A stretch of DNA of 64,000 bases from Symsagittifera roscoffensis. Taxonomy: Eukaryota; Xenacoelomorpha; Acoela; Convolutidae. The notes beneath the pieces were generated by a model, which saw only the letters and a program-made list of their open reading frames with translations, did not search any database and had not been told where the DNA came from. Both the position numbers and the translations under genes were made by a program. The stretch is taken from contig NC_087065.1 in assembly GCF_963678635.1 (NCBI RefSeq), positions 72,859,345-72,923,344 of the forward strand, read 5' to 3'. Of this stretch, positions 46,925 through 57,344 are shown piece after piece; the first letter of the stretch is position 1, and every line of letters begins with the position of its first letter.

Positions 46925-47343
46925 CAGGGGTGGATTGGGGGGGGGGGGGGGACGCCCCCTTCTTCAGGGATTCGACCCCCTGCTGACCCAAAGGGTCCCC
47001 CCTTTGGTACTTTTTAGGAAATCCATTTTTGACCGACCGACCCTAAAATTTTTCTGAAGGCGCCTTTGGCGCCAATGTATATTAACTTTGAGGGGGAGCG
47101 CGCGCCAAAAAAACGCAATATTTTCGTCAAAATTTTCCAAAAAGTGCCCAAAAATGGCTTTTTTGACCTGTTTTTTCAAAAATTTGCCTGCGACGCAAAA
47201 AATTTGGCCAAAACAGCGTCTTTTTACTGCTTTAGAAGAGCTCGGAAAATCAATTTGGTCAACCTAAAATAAAGGTCAAAAAAAAGAAATTTTTTTTGAA
47301 AATCCGCCCCCCCCTCCTCAAGAAAATTCTAGATCCGCCTCTG
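46925..47343 (+). mobile_element. hAT-like MITE with exact 8-bp target duplication
   Basis: Starts CAGGGGTGGATT and ends AGATCCGCCTCTG, with ATTTCTTG directly on both sides (46917-46924 and 47344-47351). The interior has a poly-G run, CAGGGATTCGACCCCCTGC, CCAAAGGGTCCCC, AAGGCGCCTTTGGCGCCAAT and GGGGGAGCGCGCG. The 8-bp duplication and the TIR identify an hAT-type non-autonomous element. It is the reference copy for this family in the window. Confidence 0.93.
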
Positions 47344-47693
47344 ATTTCTTGCATGGTAAAAACACGCGTACTATACAATTACCATTAATGAAAACTAATG
47401 ATAAGCATTCTTTTCGGTACAATATTTTTTGTTCTGTTTTTTTTCGTTATAATTCAGTTTTATGGTCAAACAAACATTTGCCACATTTTTTTCAAATGTT
47501 TCTCTATAACTTAGTCCAAACGCGGTCTTTTACTCAGAAGAATCGAAAAGCAGAATGTCATTCATTTCTTTTCGAAATAAGAATTAATATTTTTCCATTT
47601 TATATAATATCATAAAAAAACCTGTCTAAAAACGGCACGATTTTCAACCACTGAATTTTTCGAAATGGAGACCGTATAGCCACCAGCGGATTA

Positions 47694-47940
47694 AGGGGGT
47701 TGGGTGGGGTTTATATCGCCCTCTCCACCACTCAGGGATTCGACCCCCTGCCGACCCAAAGGGTCCCCTTTGTACTATTTTGAGATATCCATTTTTGGCT
47801 AACTGACTCTAAAAATTTTCTAAAGGCGCCTTCGGTGCCAAAATATACTAATTTTGAGGGGTGAGAAACGCGATTTTTTTAATCAAAATTTTCCAATAAG
47901 CGCCTGAAAACCCCCTCAAAAAATCATAGATCCGCCCCTG
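47694..47940 (+). mobile_element. hAT-like MITE, shorter copy
   Basis: CAGCGGATTAAGGGGG at the start and ATAGATCCGCCCCTG at the end, with the family interior in between. No convincing target duplication. Confidence 0.83.
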
Positions 47941-48889
47941 CCCACCTGGTCATAGCCATATACAAAAAACTACATTTTTTAGGTATGTTGCTTCGTGAAA
48001 TTGAATAGTTTCAATTACTTGGCATATATTTAGTTTAATTTGCAATTTTGATGCAGAAGTAAATGCATTTTTATATTGTTCTTATTTTTTTTGTGTTGTT
48101 CTTAATTTTTGTGGAGAATAACCGTACTCCATTATTAGTACATGTACTGTACCACAAAAAAAAACAAGACTTTGTTCAGGCCAAAAAAAAACGTTTTTTT
48201 TTCAAAAAACATTATTCGGAATCGTCATTTGGATAATTGATATATCAAAACTATCAGTTGAACAGAGTTAAAACCCTGAAAACGCAAAAAGCAATTTTTC
48301 AATCAAATAATACTTCGTTAGCTTTTGTAAATCCTGCGCGAGGACTAGGTAAAAATTGACCCCTGCTGTTGGAAAGGTACTAGTGCCTCTCAACTTGGGA
48401 ACCGTACCGTACCAGTACATGTACTGGTACCAAAAGTACTATTACCAGTACTATGCCAACTCTATCCAGTATGCTTATTTTTTTATCGGCGACTGTAGAG
48501 TTCTCCTCATCATGCCACACCCAACAAACGGCTCAAATTTGCAAACAAAATATCATGTTTTGATTTTTTTCTTATCTGCTTAAACTTTTTGGTGTTGTTT
48601 ATACAGCAATTCTGGTTCAGTTTTAGGACGTGTTTACAGCAGAAAAAATTAATGAAAACTGACCGGTTCAAACATTTGCCATCCAAAATTTTAATTGTCT
48701 CGTCCCACCATAAAAAAGACAACGCGAAAATCATTTGTTTCCTTTTTGAACAAACTTCTTAATTATATATTTTTTTGATTTTACGGCTCCTCCATGATGA
48801 AGCGTATGGCATTGCAATCGAAATTGATTTTAGCACCACCCTGTCTGAGCAAGAAAAAAGGCACTAATTAGAAAAAAGCATTTGCTGGC
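47941..48889. other. non-coding sequence with one palindrome
   Basis: AT-rich. At 48409-48430 there is a perfect 22-bp palindrome, GTACCAGTACA and its inverse, in a neighbourhood rich in GTAC words (48134-48160 and 48395-48460). Confidence 0.5.
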
Positions 48890-48914
48890 TTGAATTGGAC
48901 TGCTTTTTATATTC

Positions 48915-49500
48915 CAACCGTGGTCAGACATGTCAGACGGAGACATTTCAAACGGAAACATTTTAGACAGAATTATATTGACACTTTCCAGTCAAAATAC
49001 GCCAGACATTTCAGCGAAATTCAAAATGAGACATTTCAGCCAAATTTTAGATTAAGACATCTGAAACCATCTAAATTAGCGACAAACAATGGTTCTCGTG
49101 CGCTATTGCTCTTCGCTACTTGCCAATGCCATTTGTAATCTATAAGTTTTGAATTATTCCTGCGGCTGTGACAGATTTCGTCCCATGACAGATCTCGTCC
49201 CATTTTATTTTCAACAGATTTCGTTCCATTTCAAAGCGTACACAGATTTCGTCCCACAAATTTGGATATGGGATGTTAGGATGTTGCGTATGGGACGGAA
49301 TCTGTATGGGAGAAAATCTGTTAATTAAATAAATAGGATGAAATCTGTGGTAGGACGAAATCTGTGCCAGTCGTTCCTGCTACGGTGGTTTGGCTGAAAT
49401 GTCTCCGGCTGAATTTTCTCGTTTATTTTTTGCCGAAGTGTCTCAATTTCAAATTGGCCTAAATGTTTTTGTCCGAAATGTCGCGGCACCCTTCTAACAC
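48915..49500. repeat. element(s) of reiterated GACATTTCAG motifs around a CAGATTTCGTCCCA element
   Basis: GACATTTCA(G/A) recurs in direct orientation at 48941-49045 and inverted (CTGAAATGTC, CCGAAATGTC) at 49393-49483. Nested between them, 49165-49373 carries four direct CAGATTTCGTCCCA-like copies and about four inverted ones, the last being GGACGAAATCTG. The outer set therefore looks like one element split by the inner one. Confidence 0.7.
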
Positions 49501-49909
49501 AGCTGCAGTGAAATTAGAAAAAATATTAACCGCTTCATATATCAGGGCAAAACCTTGAATGTCCCGACTGCCCTTTAAATGATCTGGAATACTTTCTGCC
49601 AAAAAAATAGTTGCCTGTAAATTTTGAACATTATTTATTTTTCCACCAGGCGCCAATGTTTTTTTATATAAAAGTGTCTCAATTTCAAATTGGCCTAAAT
49701 ATTGTTGTCCGAAATGTCGCGGCACCCTTCTAACACAGCTGCAGTGAAATTAGAAAAAATATTAGCCGCTTCATATATCAGGGCAAAACCTTGGATGTCC
49801 CGACTGCCCTTTAAATGATCAGGAATAATTTCTGCCAAAAAATAGTTGCCTGTAAAATTTGAACATTTATTTTTCCAACAGGCGCCCTTGTTTTTTTTAT
49901 AAGTACAAG
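49438..49909 (+). repeat. 236-bp tandem duplication
   Basis: GTGTCTCAATTTCAAATTGG starts at 49438 and 49674, and the units are nearly identical. Each contains GACATTTC-type words and a piece of the Helentron-like terminus (TATCAGGGCAAAACCTTG and CCCGACTGCCCTTTAAA). Confidence 0.92.
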
Positions 49910-50430
49910 AAATTTGAGTCGCATAGGAAATTATTTTGACCAATTAGCTTGTCTCAAATCAAATTGGATTGATTTTGTGTGCGAGATAAATTGGCTAAGT
50001 TTTAAGCTTGCAGTGACGATAAAGATATAATTTCTATGTATTCATTTCTTTATATAATTTGTAATGTTTGCTGTTTATTTCATCGTGTGTACAAAAATTG
50101 CTTCTGTTCACTTCAAATGTTTTCATTTTTGCGAAATTGTATCGAGAAATGAGTATTTTATAATATAAAAAAGTAATTTTTTGAGAAAAGTTTTGGCTCC
50201 AAATGATCATTACTTAGTTTTTAACATTGGAGGGGTTTTCACTTCATCTGAAGTTGCCAATTTTCGATTTTAATTGTTAGCTTTTTTTCATAGTGGATTT
50301 CCATGTAATAGTTTTCGGTAAAGATAATTCGTTTGAAGTTTGATATTGGTATTCAATAAACACATTGAGTAATTTCTAGTTTTAATGCTCAGCGAGTCAA
50401 CTTCAAATGACTGGGCTTAGAAGTAATTCA
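49910..50430. other. non-coding sequence
   Basis: Nothing recognised. Confidence 0.4.
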
Positions 50431-50600
50431 AGTACAACAGTGCCGAAAAATAACGCTGTTTAACAGTGCCGAAAATTTTCATTTTTCGGCACTGTTAAAC
50501 AATTTTTCAACTTCGTTCAAGTACAACAGTGCCGAAAAACAATGCTATTCAACAGTGTGGAAAGTCTTCTTTTTTTGGCACTGTTGAACATTTTTGCTTC
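50431..50600. repeat. two tandem hairpin units of AACAGTGCCGAAAA
   Basis: AGTACAACAGTGCCGAAAAA starts at 50431 and 50520 (period 89 bp). In each unit AACAGTGCCGAAAA or a variant is followed by its inverse TTTTCGGCACTGTT. The best hairpin has 14-bp perfect arms at 50462-50475 and 50483-50496. Confidence 0.88.
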
Positions 50601-51129
50601 TCCCAACTAAAAACAATTTTTGCAATTAATTCGGTGTTCATTCACTTCGGTAAAGCAATTTTTCAAACAAGGTCAAATGCGCGCTACAATGCAAGTAGCG
50701 ACTGCTTGTTCCCCAACGCTTACATTTGACAAGCATTTGTGCATAATAGCATACAATAGTTGCCTTAACTAGGTGTTCATTCAGACAAAAACAATTCAAC
50801 TTGATTTTTCTAAATTGCTCACTCAAAATCACTTGAATTTGAAAGACAATTGAGTAAAAAAACATTTAAAAAGCGAACCATTCAACGCCAGCCTTTTACA
50901 TGTGCACGCTAACTAAAACAAACTGGAATAGGACGGCTTTCATTTTATACGAGAGTTATTGTATGTGTGAATTAGCTTTTGCAGCAAAACTAAATTTTTC
51001 TGCTGAGCAAATGAAAATGTAGCTTAAACAACGAGATTGGTTTCTCTCCAGAGCAACCTCGAGTTTCAATTAGCCATTTATCGCGGATTTTTTTTCTGTA
51101 ATCTAAAAGGTACTGATAGTTAACGCGCA
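50601..51129. other. non-coding sequence
   Basis: Nothing recognised. Confidence 0.4.
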
Positions 51130-51412
51130 ACTTACTTCGTTCCATTTAAGCGTAAGCAGCGGAAAACATCGTTCCAAATTGAATTGATGCTAGCAATTTG
51201 CTCTTATTAATTCGTTTTTAGACTCAAAATTATGTCACTTTGTACTTCACATAGAGTGAGTGAGGGTGATTAAAACAAACAAGAAAAGAAAGAAACAAAA
51301 CTTTTGATTTTTTTCAGATAATTTTTATCAGTTTTTGAGAAGAAATATTGTTCCGTGACTTTAAACGGCAGTCGGAACGTTCAAAGCCTCGCGCTGATAC
51401 TAGCAGTCTTGT
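51130..51412 (+). mobile_element. Helentron-like variant copy
   Basis: TTCCATTTAAGCGTAAGCAG, GTTCCAAATTGAATTGA, then GGCAGTCGGAACGTTCA, a degenerate hairpin and CTAGCAGTCTTGTT. Same variant as 45100-45300. Confidence 0.68.
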
Positions 51413-51644
51413 TAATCCGTTTTTCGAAAGAAACGATTGAACTTTGAACTTTTCATAGAGTGAGGGATGATTTTCAAAAAAAAATGAAAAATTGTGATTT
51501 TTTTTGAAAACGTCTTCCATTTTTTAAAGCGAATAATGCAGTCAGAAAATTCAGGGCTTTTATCTGGTACGAATTGTCTTATTATCTTTTGATCCTGTAA
51601 ATGATCGAAACTGAGGTGCTAATTAATGTTAGATACTTAGTTCT

Positions 51645-52052
51645 GGTGGCGCAATCGAGTGTTCGAACGTTCGTTAGAGAAAAACCTTCGAAGGCTCTCG
51701 CGAATATTTGACCTGCGTCTTTTTGAGTTGTTTACACTAAATATCAAAGACTCACTATTTTGGCGAGGAAAATTTTCTATGTACCGTTCTTGAGCACCCC
51801 GTCTGATCGTGTTTTTAGCACTGCTGGAAACTTTCTTACCAAAAAAGAGTAACCCTTACTGGAGATCGTATGAACATGCAAATTGTTTTGCATGGAAATT
51901 GGAAAAATTTCATTTAAATACTGGTCTTCATTTTTTTCAACAAAAGTCAAAAATTTTACTTAAATACCGAATGCTCGCATGTTCTACGATTGTTCGAAAG
52001 TTTTTGGCGAACATTCGAAGGCTACTTTCTAACGAATGTAGCAAGCGCCACT
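51645..52052. mobile_element. 408-bp element with GTGGCGC inverted ends
   Basis: The left end GTGGCGC...GTTCGTTAGA...CCTTCGAA is matched in inverse by TTCGAAGG...TCTAACGAAT...GCGCCAC at the right. No clear target duplication. No coding capacity. Confidence 0.65.
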
Positions 52053-53438
52053 ACACAGCTTCGGCGTAGTCTGTGAACCTTGAATTGGAAAAATTCTGAG
52101 TTGAAAAAAAAATTTCTAGCGTTCCAAAAAGATTTCTCGTCTCAATAAGATTTTTTGTTTAAGCCTAATAATTGCACTCTTCGTTCCTATCAGCCCGGTA
52201 TTGTAATCCGGTTTGAAATTATACAAAGATTCAGATATGAATTTGCTCTAAGTGAACCAAGTTATTGTTATCATACTTTGACTTTTATTAAAAACGCTGA
52301 TATTAACATACCAGCCTTGCTTTTATATCATTTTTCTGGAAAAAAAATCGAACTGGTAAAAAGTCGTTCCTCTATTTCCAATTTTTAAAAAATCATTTGT
52401 CAGATCTCATTGTTTCGCCCGAATGGCGCACACACGCGTTATCGGATAACGTGTCTTAGAATGACCGTTCCACTTGTTTAATTTCAAGCAAAAATCTATT
52501 GTTTTTGTTCATAACAATTTGCTTGCTTTTTCCTTTAAGGTCAGTGAAACTACAATCAAATCAACAAGGTTTTTAATTTTGTATTTTTCTTTAAATTTTC
52601 CGGATGCTGTTTTGCCTCTCTCTGAAAATCTGTACGTTGAATTCCATTTTTAAAATATATACATATGCCATCCGACATTAGCCTGAAATTGTTTGTGCAG
52701 CTAAATCTATTTCGGAAACTGTTTGTTTAAAAATAGATGTGATTTGCGACTGAAAGGAAGAAAAAATGTTTCCCTGACTTTTGGAAACTTTACAGTGGAA
52801 AACAATTTTTTCAGATAACAATTTCATGTTATTGCCTGATAAACATTTTTTATATAAAACCCATGAAAGTAATTATGTTATGAACGTTTATCTTGAAAAG
52901 AAACTGTATAATAAGCTATTTTTACAGGTTGATGAATGTATTTAAGACTTTTATATTACGTCGTGATGAATTTTTTGGTTTTCTTCTAGGAAAAGTCTTA
53001 CGGTTTCTTCACGCTCAGTTTTGATTTTTCGCGGTTTCTTTTTCGACTTTTGAAGTTTGAAGATAATTTGAAGTTTTTCGTTACATTGACTGGCCTTCAC
53101 CGATAACTTTGAAAAAAAATTACTAAAAATAACGAGTGAGCGACGCTAAATCATAAAATTTATTAGAAAAATTGACATTTTTCCTAGGTGTTCGGGGAGG
53201 GCTTGACAGTGAACATGATTGATTTAACAATAGTCAAAGGAGCGAATAGCGTTATACAGAAAGAGCGATACGCATTGTGTCTATTACCATTCGATATTTG
53301 CTTGAATTAGGTGTTCGTTTGGACGGAAAACGACTTAGCTTAAACTTATGAAAGGAATATGAAATATGAAAATCATTTCTTTTGTTAAAGGAATGATGAA
53401 GTTTCACTTTCACTTCATTAACTTACTTCCGAATGACC
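52053..53438. other. non-coding sequence
   Basis: No gene recognised. A 77-codon frame at 52155-52388 has no domain and no splice context. Confidence 0.4.
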
Positions 53439-53440
53439 TA

Positions 53441-54162
53441 TAGTGCTGATTTCAATTATCCGGACAAAACGAACCAAACTTGAAATTTAAAACGCATTTT
53501 CCTCGAATTGGATTAATTTGAGACAAAAATTGGCTGAGGAAAAACATGCTTATAATTTCAACAGAACTAATATTGTACAATTCGTTTTGCGAAATTCGGG
53601 GCCATAGTTTACTTTCAAAACAACCAATTTTGAATTTTTAGCGAATCAAAAATTACGCCAAAACTATTTGATTAATTGCTGAAAAAAAACATATCAAAGT
53701 GAAAATTTTATATAGCCAACAAAAGTTAAGACGGGTATAATCGCGTCAGTTTTGAATGATTAATTTTATTTTTGTTTTTTTTTTTCGGCCAAAAAATGTC
53801 AATTTTATTATGTAAAGTAACAATTTATTTAAAAACTAATTTTAGATGTTTTGCGCCATATTTTGGAGGTTTTACTTTTCTTAGATTTTGTTGGGCTATA
53901 TAAGAGATTCAGTTCGACATATTTTTGTCAGCAATTGAAACAATAGTTTTGGCGTAATTTTTGATTGACTAAAAAATTGGCCATGTTTGGGGTAAGTTTT
54001 TGACCCAAATCGGGCAAAAATGTTAGACCATTTTCAATCTGCTGAAATTTTAAGCAAGTTTTTTCTTGATCGTTTTTCACCCAAATTCCACCAAATTTGA
54101 GAAAAACGCGTTTTGAGTTTCAATTGGCATTCGTCTTGTCCGGATATTTTAAATCAACACCG
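53441..54162. mobile_element. Tc1/mariner-like MITE, second copy
   Basis: 722 bp with ends TAGTGCTGATTTCAATTATC and, inverted, CGGTGTTGATTTAAAATATC. TA lies on both sides (53439-53440 and 54163-54164). Related to 21263-22169 but without the duplicated left arm, and clearly older. Confidence 0.85.
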
Positions 54163-54423
54163 TATTGCAGAAAAAAATTTTGCAAGCAAAAGTTAAAATT
54201 AAGACGGAAAAAATGTCTCAATTTTGCCTTAAAATTGCCTTAAAGTCAGCTTTGCTTGCAACGCTAGCTCAGATTGCCAGGTTGAATTTTCTAAATTGAA
54301 TCTGTATTCTGCATTCTGAATCTTCTGAGGTCAAAAGAATTTTGCGATTCAGGTCTTTTTCATGTTTTTTTTCCATAGAATTTTTTATAGGAGTTGCAAA
54401 AAGTTGGAATGGACACAAAAATT

Positions 54424-54967
54424 AACAAGACTGCTCGTATCAGGGCGAAGCCCTGATTGTTTCGACTGCTTTTTAAGGTTTATGGAGCAGTAATAACATA
54501 AATATCATTAACACATTAGACGTAAAAAATTGAAAAAAAAATTTTTTTTTCTAAAATTTGAAATTTTGTCCATGAAAATCATCCCCCCACAAACCATATA
54601 AACTACAAAAGAATAAATTTCGCTCCTTGTAACAAATAAATTATAGCAAATAAGCTTCTTTCAACCAATTTGGAACGTATTCTAAGACGGATTAAAACTC
54701 CGCTTACGCGTTAATAGCACGAAATATATCGCGCGTTAATTGTCCCAAATTAGCCAAAATGGTAATCTTGAAACCCTCATAACTTTACGAAAATTGATCA
54801 CAGGTGAAATATTGTTTCAAATTTAAGCTCAGGACAACAATACCTTTTGAATGATATAAAAAAATTCCGTCAAGAATGGCTAGTTAAAAATTCGAAATTT
54901 GTCTGAAGAAAAAAAAACCCACCCCGAGCACAAATATTCCGTTACTTTCGTATCGAAAGTCGGAACA
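54424..54967 (-). mobile_element. Helentron-like element, best-preserved copy
   Basis: 544 bp, AACAAGACTGCTCGTATCAG to CGAAAGTCGGAACA. Both terminal hairpins are intact: TCAGGGCGAAGCCCTGA and ACTTTCGTATCGAAAGT. Confidence 0.82.
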
Positions 54968-55587
54968 AAAAGAGCAATCTACCAATTTTGAGCAGTTTTT
55001 CTATGCAACTTTGAATTTTAAGGTGACCTTGAGAAATAATTATGTCTGCAAATAAACTTTAGCGTGCAAAAAACAGTTCAATTGCTCTTTTTAATTTATT
55101 TTTCTGTTCTCATTGTTTTGCAATTCTCATTACACAAATTTTTTTTAGAGAATTGCAAAAAGTTGGAAATTTATTGTAAAGTTTCAAAATCAGCGTACAA
55201 GTTAAAGTTTTTGAGCGTTTATTTTAAAGATTTTGTTGGCGAACCTTTGGCACACTGGTCCAAGATTAGAAAGCTTGTAAGAGCCTGGATTTTAAGCAAT
55301 CACTGCTACTTTTAACCCATTCTGCGTTCGGACCAATCTTTTACGCGGCCCCCATTTTTGCAATGATCACCTGGGCATCGTCATTGATTTAATTTCTGCA
55401 TTAAAATACCTTTTCACCCTATGGCATTTCATGAAAAATTAAGCTGTTTAGCAAGGGTAGTTCGCACCATTTAAGCATTTCACTTAAAAACCGAAATTTG
55501 GCAACGATTAGTTCCTGTATTTAAAAATATCTAAGGCTTTAAACTTGCTGCAATTTTCTACACTTGTGTTCAGTGTGCATTGAAAAA
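54968..55587. other. upstream region of the stress-protein gene
   Basis: AT-rich, with no clear promoter motif. An 83-codon frame at 55064-55315 has no recognised domain, and I do not call it. The stretch just before the ATG at 55588 would hold the 5' UTR. Confidence 0.4.
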
Positions 55588-57342
55588 ATGGAGAGACGAA
55601 CAGTTGTCATCACGGTTGATGGGTCGCCCCACTCCCAACGAGCATTCGAATGGTAAGTTCATTGTTATAATGATTTTTATAAACCGATTATAAATTCGAT
55701 AATATGTTCGATACGACAAAAATCATGGATAGTTGCAACCAGGAGCTGATTTAGGGGAGAACGAGCGGTGGATGCCTCCTTTTCAGGGATTCGAGCCCCT
55801 CACCAACCAAAGGGTCCCCTCCCCTTTGGTATTATTTAGTGACATCTTTTTTCGGCTGAACAACCTTGAAGTTTTCTAAAAGCGCCTTTGGCTCCAATAT
55901 ATATTAATTTGAAGGGAACTGCGCGACATTTTTGAACCGATTTTTCAAAATTACCTGCGGCGCAAAAGTTTTTGTCGATACAGCGTTTTTATACTGTTCT
56001 GGGAGTGCTTGGAAAATCAATTCGGTCGACTTAAAAAAGAGGCCGACAAAGTTTTCGAAAACTTTTTGAAATACCGCCCCCCCCCCCCCTCGAAAAACTC
56101 CTAGATCCGTCCCTGATTGCAGGTATGTGAAACACCTGATGAGACCTGGAGTGGACGTGGTGTATCTGATCCACATAGCAGAACAGGTGTCTCTGCCTAT
56201 GATGAGTGCCGATGCCCCTCTGTCCTTTCCCAAGGACGCCTGGGTGGAAAAATTGACCGCGTGAGTAGAGGTTTTTAGACTCTAAAATTGTTGCAGCTAT
56301 AAGTTAAATAAAAAGTATTGCAAGTTATTGAAATGACCGTTCGGAGCATTGCGATGTTATGACAAAACTAGAGTTGTTTCAATAACTACAGTTTTAAAAC
56401 GAATTATTTTCAGAAAGTTAAAATGCATGACTAATTGGAAAAAGTCTTGCAAAAATTCAGAAACTTAAACTTCAAGGTGAATAAAGAGTCGTGTGATTTT
56501 ATAAACTTATGAAACTCATTGGGTTTTAGTTTTCCCTTTTCGTTTTTTTTTCGTTTTTGAATTTAGCATATTTTTCGGTTATCAAATAAATTTTTAAGCC
56601 TGTGCAAATTTGAGGGTCAGAAAATACAGAAGTTCTGGTGGCCCAAAAAGACCTTTGTTGTAAAAAAGTGTCGAATGTCTTTGGGGGGATTCTGTCTTGA
56701 AGATATCAGAAATTTGATTGAAAAAACGAAGGATCTTCGTAACAATCCCCACCCTCCTGTAGTACCTACTGGAAAATTTCTCCCCTATAAATAAGTACAG
56801 TAAAAAGCACTAGAGAAATCTATTGAGAATTCTAAATTTGCTGCATTCTGATTGGTCTGGTCGAAAAATCGACTAACTATATCTATTTAACAATCTCCCC
56901 CAAATTATCCAAATAATCACTATAAAAAACACAGATAAAACACCATAAATACAAATACCAAATACAGATCCAAATTATCACTATAAATATGGATCTCCTT
57001 TGTATTTTTCTTTTAGAAAAATTTGAAAAAATTAAAATCAGAAGTGTTCTTCTTTCTAGACGCACCAAGATGATTGAGGAAATAAGAGACCACTATGAGG
57101 CCAAACTGCAAGAGTACAAACTGCACCAATCGGGCAAGGGGGGGTTCATCTCGGAGAACGCAAACTCTGCATTCCCCGGTCCCCAACTAGTCGAGTTCAT
57201 CCAGAACAAAAAGGCAGAGATTGTTGTCATGGGGAACAGAGGTCTCGGAAAACTGAAGCGAACATTCCTCGGAAGTGTCTCGGATTATGTGTTGCATAAC
57301 AGTGGAGTCGCAGTCATGATTGTACCCCCGACAGCCGAGTGA
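55588..57342 (+). CDS. universal stress protein (UspA family, ATP-binding type), three exons
   Basis: Exons 55588-55652, 56123-56260 and 57060-57342 join, with both introns in phase 2, into 161 codons ending TGA. Introns are GT-AG (470 and 799 bp) with donors GTAAGT and GTGAGT. The product starts with Val-Val-Ile-Thr-Val-Asp-Gly-Ser, the first strand and nucleotide-contact Asp of the UspA fold. It ends with Val-Val-Met-Gly-Asn-Arg-Gly, nine residues, Gly-Ser and then Val-Met-Ile-Val-Pro, which is the complete G-2X-G-9X-G(S/T) ATP-binding motif of MJ0577-type Usp proteins. Length fits the family (140-160). It is probably a soluble cytoplasmic dimer with a stress-related role, though animal functions are poorly known. 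Exons are visibly richer in GC than their surroundings. The ATG is chosen because it begins the first beta strand directly. Intron 1 holds an hAT-like MITE reaching the acceptor. Confidence 0.93.
55740..56115 (+). mobile_element. hAT-like MITE inside intron 1, abutting the 3' splice site
   Basis: 376 bp, CAGGAGCTGATTTAGGGG to AGATCCGTCCCTG, with the family interior (CAGGGATTCGAGCCCCT, AAAGGGTCCCCTCCCC, a poly-C run). Flanking octamers GTTGCAAC and ATTGCAGG share TTGCA and are the likely decayed target duplication. The right octamer contains the intron's AG, so the MITE end lies 7 bp upstream of exon 2. Confidence 0.9.
56735..56895 (+). mobile_element. foldback-family fragment in intron 2
   Basis: Shares AACAATCCCCACCCTCCTG, ATAAGTACAGTAAA, GCACTAGAG and TTTGCTGCATTC(T/C)GATTGG with 38811-38990. 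Confidence 0.68.
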
Positions 57343-57344
57343 AT

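Noticed and set aside
46784-47272. Pro/Gly-rich and other frames
   Set aside because: They lie across the hAT-like MITE and its G/C runs. The same frames are not kept in other copies.
47686-47948. 8-bp target duplication for the MITE at 47694-47940
   Set aside because: ATAGCCAC and CCCACCTG do not match. CATAGCCA found 10 bp farther is out of register.
48890-49138. 82-codon frame rich in His, Phe, Arg and Lys
   Set aside because: It is a reading of the reiterated GACATTTCAG words, so the apparent protein periodicity is that of the repeat.
43515-49373. CRISPR-like array from the repeated CAGATTTCGTCCCA words
   Set aside because: Spacers are irregular, the words are short and occur in both orientations, and the genome is eukaryotic.
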